A program made the position numbers and the translations under genes. Shown piece by piece: positions 7,739 to 15,884 of a stretch of 64,000 nt of DNA (position 1 is its first letter; the number at the start of each line of letters is the position of its first letter). The notes beneath the pieces were generated by a model that ran no database searches, was not told where the DNA came from, and was given only the letters and a program-made list of their open reading frames with translations. The stretch spans positions 124,001-188,000 of the forward strand of contig JARLGZ010000172.1 in NCBI GenBank assembly GCA_031292515.1, in the 5' to 3' direction. The DNA is from Puia sp. (lineage in GTDB: Bacteria; Bacteroidota; Bacteroidia; Chitinophagales; Chitinophagaceae).

Positions 7739-9190
7739 ATGGGCCTTGTTGATCTGGTTATGCCAAAAATGGGTGAGAGTATCATGGAAGCCACTATCCT
7801 CAAATGGAATAAACGCCCGGGGGATATCGTGAAGCAGGACGAGACCGTATTGGAGATTGCAACCGATAAAGTGGATTCCGAAGTGCCTTCCACTGCGGAA
7901 GGTGTCCTCGAAGAATGGCTCTTCCAGGTGAACGATGTCGTGCCTATCGGCGCCGTGATCGCCCGCATCCGGACCGGCGCGGCGGAAGCCCCGGTCAATA
8001 GGAACGGCAATGGCAGCAGCCTGACAGGATACAGCCAATCCGTCACAAACAACACCGCCCAAACGGCAAATGCCGGCTTCCAGCCGGCGGGATCCTCTCA
8101 GCATGGGGCTTATGCGCCTGTCGCGGCAACATCTCCGGCAACCACCACTGCCCGCCCGGTCAATCCTGCACAGGCCAGGTTCTATTCCCCGCTGGTGCTG
8201 AACATCGCTTCCAACGAAGGCATTCCGCCAGGCGAGCTGGAAAAGATACCGGGAACCGGCAATGAAGGACGGGTCACCAAAAAGGATATTCTGCAATATG
8301 TCTCGGACAGAAAAACGATAGACTATGCACCGGTTTCCGGAGCCCCTGCGGGCCCCACAGGATCCACCGGTTCTCCGCTTCAAACGGGCAACCTGTCAGC
8401 AAGCTCACAGCCCGCCGTAAAACCCACGACCACCCAGTCACCCATCCAGGCCAGCCCGGCCTATACCTATAGCGGGGGAGGCAACGTCGAGATTCTCGAG
8501 ATGGACCGCATGCGCAAACTGGTGGCCGAACACATGGTCCGCAGCAAGCACACAAGCCCGCATGTCACCAGCTTCTCCGAAGCCGATGTCACGAACCTGG
8601 TGAACTGGAGAAACAAGATAAAAAACGAGTTCGAAAAAAGAGAAAATACCCGGATCACCTTCACACCGCTCTTTATCGAGGCCATCGTGCATTGCATAAA
8701 GAAGTATCCGCTGATAAACAGCTCGCTCGATGGCGACCGGATCATCCTAAAAAAAGATATCAATATCGGCATGGCCACGGCCCTCCCTAGCGGAAACCTG
8801 ATCGTACCGGTCATTCACAATGCGGATCAATTGAACCTGGTCGGTCTTTCCAAACAGGTGAACACCCTGGCGGAGAATGCCCGCAATAGCCGGCTGAAAC
8901 CGGAAGATACGCAGGGCGGCACTTTTACCATGACCAATGTAGGAACCTTTGGAAGTCTCATGGGAACCCCCATCATCAACCAACCGCAGGTGGCCATCCT
9001 GGCGGTGGGCGCCATCAAGAAACGTCCCGTGGTCATCGAAACATCCGAAGGCGATGCCATCGCGATCCGTCACATGATGTACCTGTCGCTGTCTTATGAC
9101 CACCGGATCATCGACGGAAGCCTGGGAGCCACTTTCCTTTCGGCAGTAGCCAAGGAGCTGGAGAATTTCGATCCCGAAAAAGCATATTAG
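7739..9190 (+). CDS. 2-oxoacid dehydrogenase E2 component (dihydrolipoamide acyltransferase)
   Basis: 483 residues: a lipoyl domain (1-78) with the lipoylated lysine at position 44 in EIATDKVDSEV; a long Ala/Pro/Gly/Ser linker; a peripheral subunit-binding domain (about 148-190, YSPLVLNIASNEGI and GRVTKKDILQYV); a second linker; and the catalytic acyltransferase domain (about 250-480) with the active-site motif SYDHRIIDG, histidine near 455. It transfers the acyl group from E1 to CoA. A single lipoyl domain and the overall form suit a branched-chain or generic 2-oxoacid complex. No E1 or E3 gene is adjacent, so the complex type cannot be fixed here. Confidence 0.95.
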   Translation: MGLVDLVMPKMGESIMEATILKWNKRPGDIVKQDETVLEIATDKVDSEVPSTAEGVLEEWLFQVNDVVPIGAVIARIRTGAAEAPVNRNGNGSSLTGYSQSVTNNTAQTANAGFQPAGSSQHGAYAPVAATSPATTTARPVNPAQARFYSPLVLNIASNEGIPPGELEKIPGTGNEGRVTKKDILQYVSDRKTIDYAPVSGAPAGPTGSTGSPLQTGNLSASSQPAVKPTTTQSPIQASPAYTYSGGGNVEILEMDRMRKLVAEHMVRSKHTSPHVTSFSEADVTNLVNWRNKIKNEFEKRENTRITFTPLFIEAIVHCIKKYPLINSSLDGDRIILKKDINIGMATALPSGNLIVPVIHNADQLNLVGLSKQVNTLAENARNSRLKPEDTQGGTFTMTNVGTFGSLMGTPIINQPQVAILAVGAIKKRPVVIETSEGDAIAIRHMMYLSLSYDHRIIDGSLGATFLSAVAKELENFDPEKAY

Positions 9191-9219
9191 ACCGGGACCG
9201 CAAAGGCTCCGACGTTCCC

Positions 9220-9417
9220 TCACTTTTTTACGCCTTCCTCGCGCCGGATCGCCGCATCCTGGCCCTCCTGGTTCAATACGCTTCCATCGGTTGCCCTGAC
9301 CGAACCGAGCGTTCCGCTTCCTGCGGCATTGGGATCGGGCCGGGCGGTAACCAGCCCGGGGGTCGCACAGGACACCATCAATGCGGCTATTATTAAGACA
9401 AAATATGCAACTCTCAT
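9220..9417 (-). CDS. Short predicted lipoprotein
   Basis: 65 residues. The N-terminus MRVAYFVLIIAALMVSCATP is a type II signal peptide with the cysteine at 17. The mature part is polar with no recognisable domain (ending DAAIRREEGVKK). It converges on the E2 gene with 29 bp between the stops. I do not recognise a family; the clean signal peptide is the main reason to believe it. Confidence 0.65.
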   Translation of the reverse strand: MRVAYFVLIIAALMVSCATPGLVTARPDPNAAGSGTLGSVRATDGSVLNQEGQDAAIRREEGVKK

Positions 9418-9684
9418 ATGATTCCCGTTGGGGTATTTGCCTATACTCCTGAAAGGATCGGGCCATGATAAGCATGAACACTCTGCGCCGAACTTTCCTG
9501 TCCTTGACCGCCGGTGTAGAAATTATTCCCTGTTCCGGGAATTTATCTAACTTGACAGAGCCGTCAATCTATGGCCTGAGCCGGCCCCAGGTTTCCGATC
9601 TGAAATTCATCGCCAGGGATTTGACAGGTCCGGATCTGGAAGTTTGCAATCCGGATAAGCCTCAAAATCTTTTATCTTTATTCT

Positions 9685-10533
9685 ATGTCAAAACTAAACT
9701 GCCCCATCAACACCCGGATCCGGCTGACTGCCTTGCTAGCACTATGCCTGATCTTTTCCGCCGGCTTTGCGCAAAGCAAGCCTGCGGCCTTCAAAGTGAT
9801 CGCCTTCTACACCGCCAAAAGGGACGATGCCCATATCAGCTTTGTCCATGAAGCCAACCGGTGGTTCCCGAAGATGGCGGAGAAATACCATTTCGTATAC
9901 GACTCCACGAACGACTGGAATAACCTCAACGCTGCTTTCCTGGCCCAATACCAGGTCGTGCTTTTTTTGGACACAAGGCCCGACTCTGCGGACCAGCGCG
10001 AAGCCTTCCGGAAATATATGGAGAATGGCGGCGCCTGGATGGGATTCCATTTCGCGGGATTCGCGCTGACACCCTCCCTCTACCCCCAGGACTGGGATTG
10101 GTATCATAACCAATTCCTGGGTTCGGGCTCTTATGCCAGCAATACCTGGAAACCCGTGCCCGCCATCCTGCGCGTCGAAGACAGGAAACACCCAGCCACC
10201 CGCCATCTTCCGAAGACCTTCAAATCGTCCGCCAGCGAATGGTACCGGTGGACCAACGATCTGCGGACCAACCCGGATATAGATATACTACTTGCCGTGG
10301 ACTCCTCCAGCTTCCCGCTTGGCACCGGCCCCAAGCCCAGCGAAATCTGGCATAGCGGCTACTACCCCATCGCCTGGACCAATAAAAACTACCGGATGGT
10401 GTACACGAATATGGGGCATAACGACCTGGACCCCAAAACCAAACAGGATCTCTCCGGCACCTTCGACAGCGAAGACCAGGACCGCTTCATCATAAATAGT
10501 CTTTTGTGGCTGGGCAACGGGAGGAAAAAATGA
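9685..10533 (+). CDS. ThuA-like domain protein, exported
   Basis: 282 residues. Signal peptide (TALLALCLIFSAGFAQS), then one ThuA domain with a glutamine-amidotransferase-like fold: FKVIAFYTAKRDDAHISFVH, VVLFLDTRPDSADQREAFRK, NGGAWMGFHFAG, RWTNDLRTNPDIDILLAVD, WHSGYYPIAWTNKNYRMVYT. ThuA-like proteins of Bacteroidota are often found with sugar-degradation genes, but the reaction is not established. The gene stands alone. An overlapping longer frame starting at 9465 was not preferred because it lacks any domain. Confidence 0.88.
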   Translation: MSKLNCPINTRIRLTALLALCLIFSAGFAQSKPAAFKVIAFYTAKRDDAHISFVHEANRWFPKMAEKYHFVYDSTNDWNNLNAAFLAQYQVVLFLDTRPDSADQREAFRKYMENGGAWMGFHFAGFALTPSLYPQDWDWYHNQFLGSGSYASNTWKPVPAILRVEDRKHPATRHLPKTFKSSASEWYRWTNDLRTNPDIDILLAVDSSSFPLGTGPKPSEIWHSGYYPIAWTNKNYRMVYTNMGHNDLDPKTKQDLSGTFDSEDQDRFIINSLLWLGNGRKK

Positions 10534-10629
10534 TCGCAGCCGGACGATGAACTGAACCGGCATTGCCTGCAATAGAGGGCCAGGACTTTGAAGACATCCT
10601 CCTGCAGAAGGTGAGAGACTTTTTTGCTT

Positions 10630-11004
10630 TTATCTGCCTGAAATTTTTATTTCCATTACGGTCGCTATTGACAAAGCCCTCTGCCGGGCCAGTTCTGCAT
10701 TGGGCCCTTCAAAATGCTCTTCGATCGTCTCCAGGAATAATTTCTTCCATCGTGTAAAATGTTCCCCGGTAAGCGGGAATCGATGATGTAACTGAGCATG
10801 CGTAACCATAGGATTGCCAGAATAGTCTCCGGTCTGAAACAACACATTGTCCCAGAAATCGTACATGACGGGGAGATGCTGTTCCCAATTCACCCGGGCT
10901 ATGTCAGTAAAAATAAAACCGATAATATCGTCTTTTTTTACCTTTTCATAGAAAGCATCCACCAGCAGGTGGATTTCCCGTTTTCCCGCGATATCTTTTT
11001 TCAT
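10630..11004 (-). CDS. Group III truncated haemoglobin
   Basis: 124 residues, the length of group III (Cgb/trHbP) globins. Family marks include FYEKVKKDDIIGFIF, VMYDFWDNVLFQTGDYSGNP and the helix with the candidate proximal histidine at 73-74 followed by the conserved HFTRWKKLF. This class binds oxygen and nitric oxide and is linked to NO detoxification in Campylobacter. It lies 18 bp behind the nosY remnant on the same strand and is probably transcribed with it from the region of the Fnr-type box at 11526. The surrounding genes are all NO-related. Confidence 0.92.
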   Translation of the reverse strand: MKKDIAGKREIHLLVDAFYEKVKKDDIIGFIFTDIARVNWEQHLPVMYDFWDNVLFQTGDYSGNPMVTHAQLHHRFPLTGEHFTRWKKLFLETIEEHFEGPNAELARQRALSIATVMEIKISGR

Positions 11005-11022
11005 AAGCTTTACTTAAGAACC

Positions 11023-11506
11023 CTACAAGTCTTTACGGCTGAACCTTCGAAGAGACAAGTATAGCGGCACTCCTATCCACGTCATTATTATGCAACAGGA
11101 ATAGAGGCTTCCCCATTTGCCGCCAAAAAAATCCTTAAATACGGCGCCGGTATAACCCATCAACGCCGATACGTCCATTCTTAATAAGATCAGGATCCTG
11201 CCCATATCAATCGGGTTTAAACCACTCAAAACTATCATTGGCTTTTCCAGCGGATAATCCGCAAATTGAAAAAGAACGAAAAGCACCAAACTATCGAAAA
11301 TCAAAGAAAAATACAGCCAAAGCAGAACGGCAACGCCAATACCTTTCGCTTTATCTCTTGTGTACACGGCCGCCAATAAGGCTATAGCGACAAATACCAG
11401 GGTTAACAATAAGCCAACGCCGACTAATATTAATCCGGTAGCAGTAAAACAATATAGCAGGACCGCAATGCCAACCCCGATAATTAGGTTAAACGATGAT
11501 GCAAGA
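11023..11506 (-). pseudogene. nosY remnant: C-terminal part of a nitrous-oxide reductase maturation ABC permease
   Basis: The reverse strand encodes membrane helices and NosY-specific motifs: YTRDKAKGIGVAVLLWLYFS, DYPLEKPMIVLSGLNPIDMG, RILILLRMDVSALMGYTGAV, ending LSLRRFSRKDL as full NosY does. Homology begins only about halfway through the usual 250 residues. Upstream in frame a TGA is met at about 11507-11509 and the expected first 110 residues are absent. No ATG or GTG opens the frame; the earliest plausible start is a TTG at 11409. The 5' end was apparently lost, and no nosZ, nosD, nosF or nosL is near. Translation of the fragment cannot be excluded. Its upstream border is the 26-bp Fnr-type box. 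Confidence 0.75.
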
Positions 11507-11525
11507 GTACGTCACTCTTTCCTCT

Positions 11526-11551
11526 TTAAATATGATCCAAATCATATTTAA
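11526..11551. promoter_or_regulatory. Fnr/Dnr-type operator, 11-4-11 perfect inverted repeat
   Basis: Left arm TTAAATATGAT, spacer CCAA, right arm ATCATATTTAA, with no mismatch. The core TGAT-N4-ATCA is the half-site arrangement of Fnr/Dnr regulators. It lies between the nosY remnant/haemoglobin genes and the Crp/Fnr gene, so it could serve either direction. Confidence 0.65.
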
Positions 11552-11623
11552 TACTTTATTATTCCCATTATTTGGAATATATTTATGAAATAAACAATAC
11601 TCTGACACAGATCACCTCCCAGG

Positions 11624-11637
11624 TTGACCTATGTCAT
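11624..11637. promoter_or_regulatory. Second Fnr-like half-site pair upstream of the Crp/Fnr gene
   Basis: TTGAC-CTAT-GTCAT, an imperfect palindrome with the TGAC-N4-GTCA core and the 4-bp spacing of Crp/Fnr sites. It lies about 90 bp before the preferred start of the regulator, inside the longer possible frame, which argues for the shorter start and for autoregulation. Confidence 0.4.
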
Positions 11638-11724
11638 CTCCCGGAAAGCATTTCGTCATCCTTCCTGATTAGCAGCGATATTAGTTTTGATCATCCTTTC
11701 AAAACTGTTTCAAAATTGTGCGGT

Positions 11725-12321
11725 ATGATGATCGATATAAACTTATTATTATGTTGCGGGGCGATCCATCGAAGAATTCGGAAAGCCCAGGCTATATTTT
11801 GCCAGGGCGAAGAATCTCATTTTTACTATCAGGTCGTAAGGGGAAAGGTGAAGATGGTAAGCTGCAACGAGAGTGGAAAGGAATTCATCCAGGCCATTTA
11901 TACCGATGGAGAAACTTTCGGTGAAGCCGCTTTGTTCGATGGAGAGCGCTACCCGGTCAGCGCCGTGGCAGAGGAAGACACCACTGTGATCAGGCTCAAT
12001 AAAGCGAGCTTTTTTGACTTATTAAAACAGGATTTTGTCATTCATTCCGCGTTCACTCTTTTGTTGGCAAAACGTCTTCGGTTTAATTCCCTTTTATTAA
12101 AAGAGCTTTCCTGTTACGGTCCGGAACATCGTATCCATACGCTGATTAAGCACTTTAAATTAATGAGCAGGATCCCGGAACAATTCAGGTACAAAGTTGA
12201 CCTGACGCGGCAACAAATTGCGGATATGACGGGGCTAAGGGTGGAAACGGTAATCAGAGCCATCCGCGTTTTGTATGAAAAGGGGGACCTGATATTGGAA
12301 AAGGGAAAAGTATATATATAA
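11725..12321 (+). CDS. Crp/Fnr-family transcriptional regulator, NO/oxygen-response type
   Basis: About 199 residues from the chosen start: a cyclic-nucleotide-binding-like beta barrel (FYYQVVRGKVKMV, GETFGEAALFDGERYPVSAV), a dimer helix (LAKRLRFNSLLLKEL) and a C-terminal winged helix-turn-helix (TRQQIADMTGLRVETVIRAI). No cysteine cluster of the Fnr 4Fe-4S type is present, which suits the Dnr/Nnr subgroup. The open frame extends to 11572, but those 51 extra residues resemble nothing in the family and overlap a likely operator; the start is placed at one of the paired ATGs, 11725 or 11728. It is followed after 5 bp by the NnrS-like gene, probably one transcript. Confidence 0.9.
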   Translation: MMIDINLLLCCGAIHRRIRKAQAIFCQGEESHFYYQVVRGKVKMVSCNESGKEFIQAIYTDGETFGEAALFDGERYPVSAVAEEDTTVIRLNKASFFDLLKQDFVIHSAFTLLLAKRLRFNSLLLKELSCYGPEHRIHTLIKHFKLMSRIPEQFRYKVDLTRQQIADMTGLRVETVIRAIRVLYEKGDLILEKGKVYI

Positions 12322-12326
12322 AACAC

Positions 12327-13577
12327 ATGCTGATGATAGGAACTGAATTTGAAAAATTCCGGCGCTGGTCTGTCTTGAGCCTCCTTAATCTCGTCCTTGT
12401 CTCGCTACTTGGCATTCTGCTGCGTTATAAGATTGCTCTCCCTTTGCCTGGCCTCAATTACAAGTTCCTTTTACACGCCCATTCCCATTTCGCCTTTGCA
12501 GGATGGATATCGACAGCCCTTTTTACGGCTTTGTTATACCTGCTATCCAGGTCGGGAGGCCGGGTCAACAAGACCTATAGTTATCAATTTTGGCTATTGC
12601 AGACCGCCAGTTTTGGCATGCTGCTCAGCTTTCCTTTTGAGGGATATGGGCCAGTTTCCATCTTTTTTTCAGTGTTGTCCATTATTTTTTCCTGGTGGTT
12701 CACCTGGCAATATTGGAAAGATATTGGAATCACCGATCTGCCCCCGTCAATTAAAAGATGGATAAGGGCCGCTCTTTTTTTCTTCGTATTATCCGGCGCG
12801 GGACCTTTTTTACTGGCCTATATCAAGTCCCATAAACTGGTTAGCCCGGAATTATATTATAACTCCGTGTACCTTTTTCTTCATTTTCAGTATAACGGGT
12901 GGTTTAGTTTCGGTGTGCTGGCCTTGTTTTTCTTTACAGCGCATTATTACAAGCTCCCAATAAATGACAAAAAGGGCCGAATGTTTTTCTGGTTTTTAGT
13001 GACCGCCTGCGTTCCGGCTTATTGTTTATCGCTCCTTTGGATGGATCCTCCCTATTGGGTATTCGCCATTGCGGCAGGCGCAGCCTGTTTGCAGGTGGCG
13101 GCCCTCGTACTTTTCCTTCTTTTGGTGAGGAGTTCATGGACACACTGGTCACTTCTTTTACCCTTCCAGACAAAGCTATTCTGGGGATTAGCCTATCTGG
13201 CCTTTTTGATCAAGCTGACATTACAGGCTTTGTCGGTGATCCCGTTCCTGGGACGATTTGCTTTCGGTTTCCGGCCGGTCATCATCGGCTATTTGCACCT
13301 CGTGACGCTGGGTTTTCTGAGTTTTTTTCTGGTCGGTTATTTTATACATGAAAAATTGCTTTGTACCGGGCCCTCCGGATGGAAAAAAGGATGGGGCATT
13401 TTTATTTCAGGGGTCTTGCTGAACGAATTTCTGCTGCTTTTGCAGGCCCTATGGGCAATAAATGGCAACAATTTGCCCTATGCCCCATTGCTCTTATTGG
13501 GTGCCGCAACGATCATTTTCTGCGGTCTGGCGTTAATGTTTATTGACCAGTTCAAAGAAAAAAACCAGCCCGGATGA
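12327..13577 (+). CDS. NnrS-like / haem-copper oxidase subunit-I-like membrane protein
   Basis: 416 residues with about 12 hydrophobic helices. Histidines sit inside or at the ends of helices: H50, H52, H54 (LLHAHSHFAFAGW), H186 (FLHFQYNGWF), H206 (FFFTAHYY), H324 (GYLHLVTLGF) and H341. Such a pattern suits haem or copper ligation and recalls NnrS and stripped cytochrome-oxidase subunit I proteins found in Bacteroidota denitrification clusters. It directly follows the Crp/Fnr gene, so an NO- or oxygen-linked role is likely. The exact reaction is unknown, and whether this is true NnrS needs a profile search. Confidence 0.72.
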   Translation: MLMIGTEFEKFRRWSVLSLLNLVLVSLLGILLRYKIALPLPGLNYKFLLHAHSHFAFAGWISTALFTALLYLLSRSGGRVNKTYSYQFWLLQTASFGMLLSFPFEGYGPVSIFFSVLSIIFSWWFTWQYWKDIGITDLPPSIKRWIRAALFFFVLSGAGPFLLAYIKSHKLVSPELYYNSVYLFLHFQYNGWFSFGVLALFFFTAHYYKLPINDKKGRMFFWFLVTACVPAYCLSLLWMDPPYWVFAIAAGAACLQVAALVLFLLLVRSSWTHWSLLLPFQTKLFWGLAYLAFLIKLTLQALSVIPFLGRFAFGFRPVIIGYLHLVTLGFLSFFLVGYFIHEKLLCTGPSGWKKGWGIFISGVLLNEFLLLLQALWAINGNNLPYAPLLLLGAATIIFCGLALMFIDQFKEKNQPG

Positions 13578-13603
13578 AATTAAAATCCGGGAATGAATGC
13601 CCA

Positions 13604-14035
13604 TCAATCTTTTAAATATGCCAGTCCGGTGATGACCGGTTGACAAAGATCAAGGACAGAATTTTCTTTGAAAAGCCTTTCCATGAGATGCCTGGCCTCT
13701 TTATACTCACGATGGAGCGGACAGGGATGGAGGGCAGAGCAGTTACTTAATCCTAATCCGCATTCCTTAAAAGCCTGTTTTCCGTCGATTGATTTTACTA
13801 TATGGATCAACGGTTGCCCCAGTTGAGATTTAGAGATATGGAACCCGCCAGACGGGCCTTTTGTGCTATTGATGACGCCTTCTTTTACAAGAGTTTGCAA
13901 TAATTTACCAACTGTGTGTTCACTGGCACTAATATATTGCGAGATCTCTTTTACACCAGACTTTTCGCCAGATTCAGATTTTGAAGCAAGGTAAATGACC
14001 GCTTTGATGGCTGTTTTACAGGTTAGGCTCAGCAT
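13604..14035 (-). CDS. Rrf2-family regulator with three cysteines (NsrR/IscR-like)
   Basis: 143 residues. An N-terminal winged helix (VKEISQYISASEHTVGKLLQ, GPSGGF motif at 60-65) and three cysteines at 92, 99 and 105 (CGLGLSNC then CPLH) match the iron-sulfur binding pattern of NsrR and IscR. It is the last gene of the Ric-hemerythrin-Rrf2 operon, 21 bp behind the hemerythrin gene. With an NsrR-like palindrome before the operon, a self-regulated NO-sensing repressor is the simplest reading; an IscR-type role is the alternative. Confidence 0.9.
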   Translation of the reverse strand: MLSLTCKTAIKAVIYLASKSESGEKSGVKEISQYISASEHTVGKLLQTLVKEGVINSTKGPSGGFHISKSQLGQPLIHIVKSIDGKQAFKECGLGLSNCSALHPCPLHREYKEARHLMERLFKENSVLDLCQPVITGLAYLKD

Positions 14036-14056
14036 AATTATCGGATTGTTAGCAGC

Positions 14057-14566
14057 CTATTCACGCTGTTTCGTTTTGGACAGTCCTATTTCCCAGAATT
14101 TATCTTCCCAATCATTGTCGGCGGCGGTGCTGCTATTTGAAAGGCGGTCAGCAATTTTCTCCAACTCCACCGTTGCCATTTTATTTTGCAGGTGAATGAA
14201 CAGCTCCCGTTCTTCAAAGCGAATATGTTTCTCCAGCTTAGTGGCGAATTGATCCAGTTGACCAGGATCATCTTTGCTTACGCTGATGGCCGCGACCAAA
14301 TTATAAATGGCCTTATGATCTTCTTCCGCCGTTTTTCTTAGAATGTCTTCACTGGATAATTGGCAAAAAAGCGATTCCTCTTCTTCTTTAAAATGCAGGG
14401 CAAGTTGTTCGTTAAAGGAATATAATAGATAATTGCTGATGCGTTCGGCAGTTACGGCATTTTGCAGGCCCTGTCGTATTTTCCAAACCAACAGCAGCCC
14501 GAAATGATGGTCTTTAGAAAATGAAACAAGGGCCTGGTGTCGTTTTATAGGAGCATGTTTTTTCAT
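14057..14566 (-). CDS. Hemerythrin-domain protein
   Basis: 169 residues from MKKHAPIKRHQALVSFSKDH, placed 4 bp after the stop of the upstream Ric gene; a longer frame overlapping Ric was rejected because its extra 43 residues are Ric-gene antiframe. Histidine/glutamate ligand motifs of a four-helix hemerythrin bundle are visible: HQALVSFSKDHHFG, LHFKEEEESLF, EEDHKAIYNL, HIRFEERELFIHLQ. The di-iron site likely binds oxygen or NO. The close spacing shows co-transcription with Ric and Rrf2. Confidence 0.88.
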   Translation of the reverse strand: MKKHAPIKRHQALVSFSKDHHFGLLLVWKIRQGLQNAVTAERISNYLLYSFNEQLALHFKEEEESLFCQLSSEDILRKTAEEDHKAIYNLVAAISVSKDDPGQLDQFATKLEKHIRFEERELFIHLQNKMATVELEKIADRLSNSSTAADNDWEDKFWEIGLSKTKQRE

Positions 14567-14570
14567 ATTG

Positions 14571-15521
14571 TTATTTGTTTTCCAGTTCCACCGCTTTCGG
14601 GAAAAGGATATTGTTTTCAAGATGCACATGCAGATGCAGGTCGTCCTCAAATTCCGACAGTTTCCTGTAAAGCAAGCTGTATGTGGCACACGCATCGCCC
14701 GGCATGCCGTAATTGCTGCTTAATGTTCTTATCCGCTCGAGATCTTTACCCACCCTCTCGTGCTCCATTTCCATCATCCAGACGGGATTTTGCATAGTTC
14801 CGAAGCCCGGATCCGGAGTGAAACTATTATCTCCTTTATTCGCAACCAGGCTCTTGATATGAGGGAACAGAATCTTTTCCTCTTTTGCCATATGCGCAGT
14901 CATTTCAGCATTGATATCATTTACCAACTGGTTGATGATTAATAATTCAGGATGTTTTTCGCCGTGCGCCTTCGCCACTTTGCCGGCATATTCCGTCAAA
15001 TCGGGCAATTCTTTTTTTACGTATCGATGATGGGTATTCACAATATAATCTGCTAAAAAATCCAATCCCCACTCATTATACGGGAGTGGCCGTGTGACAG
15101 GCGTCTGATCGGCCAGTAGCAATTCCTGCTCTATTTTGTCGACATCCAAACCTTTTTCCGCACTGGCATCCTTTACTGTTTTTTTGCCTCCGCAGCAAAA
15201 ATCCAGACCGTATTTTTTAAACACCCCGGCTTTCCGAAAATCTTTCGCAGCAACGCGTCCAAGTGTTTCGTCACGCTCGCCGCTTTTGCGCCTGGTAATC
15301 TTCACTTTCCACCATTCGGGCCCCTTTTCCAAATATTCCCAGTCGAAGACATCTCCTCTCTCACCCAGCAGTTGGTGATACAAGGGCTTAGGGTCATGAT
15401 CGTTATGGACGCATACGCTTTCTCCTTCCGTCAGTCCGTCAAAGCGTACAAAAATGACGGAGTGTTTTTGCTTAGGATCCAACAGCGTCAGATCCAGGAT
15501 ATCTTCATTTATAATCAGCAT
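14571..15521 (-). CDS. ric: Iron-sulfur cluster repair di-iron protein (Ric/ScdA) with N-terminal DUF2249
   Basis: 316 residues, longer than Ric of E. coli (about 220) because a DUF2249 domain is fused in front (1-80, FVRFDGLTEGESVCVHNDHD). Then the ScdA N-terminal motif (ETLGRVAAKDFRKAGVFKKY, paired cysteines at 109-110 in DFCCGGKK) and a hemerythrin-like di-iron domain with conserved histidines (HHRYVKKELPDL, HPELLIINQLVNDI, HMAKEEKILFPHI, MEHERVGKDLERI). Ric proteins restore Fe-S clusters damaged by NO and peroxide. It is first in the operon, 52 bp after a 24-bp palindrome. Confidence 0.93.
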   Translation of the reverse strand: MLIINEDILDLTLLDPKQKHSVIFVRFDGLTEGESVCVHNDHDPKPLYHQLLGERGDVFDWEYLEKGPEWWKVKITRRKSGERDETLGRVAAKDFRKAGVFKKYGLDFCCGGKKTVKDASAEKGLDVDKIEQELLLADQTPVTRPLPYNEWGLDFLADYIVNTHHRYVKKELPDLTEYAGKVAKAHGEKHPELLIINQLVNDINAEMTAHMAKEEKILFPHIKSLVANKGDNSFTPDPGFGTMQNPVWMMEMEHERVGKDLERIRTLSSNYGMPGDACATYSLLYRKLSEFEDDLHLHVHLENNILFPKAVELENK

Positions 15522-15572
15522 AAGTCAAAATTTAAGTTCTTCATTTTAGCATAAAGATACGTATATTCCTCA

Positions 15573-15596
15573 ATAAAAGTATTTAAATACTTTTAT
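15573..15596. promoter_or_regulatory. 24-bp perfect palindrome, likely NsrR-type operator of the ric operon
   Basis: Half-site ATAAAAGTATTT followed immediately by its exact reverse complement. The core AAGTATTT-AAATACTT closely resembles NsrR boxes of the Bacillus type (ATRTATTTTAAATATAT form, from memory). It lies just upstream of a -7-like element TATCTTTA (reverse strand, 15559-15552) and covers the -33 position of the ric promoter, as expected for repression. Confidence 0.65.
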
Positions 15597-15884
15597 AATA
15601 CTGTTATGAGCACCCTGAGGATTGCTCCGTTTGTAAGGACAAATATTGACAAATAAAATTTCCGGGGCCGGGAAATATTGCTTGATGAGGCCTTACCATC
15701 CCCGGTTTAGGGTTTGGAACGTCAGCGGCGTAAGGCATCGGATTGGGTAATCGGGAATATTTTCCCCGAAGCCATTGCCAATCCGCCGGAATTTCCGTAA
15801 ATTGAAAAAAGAGGCACCGAAACCGTGCATCGAAGCAGTTTTTCGTGCCCAAACCAAATATCCCTAAACCAAAAAATACTCAGT

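Noticed and set aside
9465-9851. 128-codon + frame before the ThuA gene
   Set aside because: It overlaps the start of the ThuA gene in another frame, has no domain, and the ThuA frame carries a signal peptide and conserved motifs.
15604-15852. 82-codon - frame between the ric operon and the hypothetical gene
   Set aside because: No signal peptide, domain or codon pattern; lies in intergenic DNA next to the operator.
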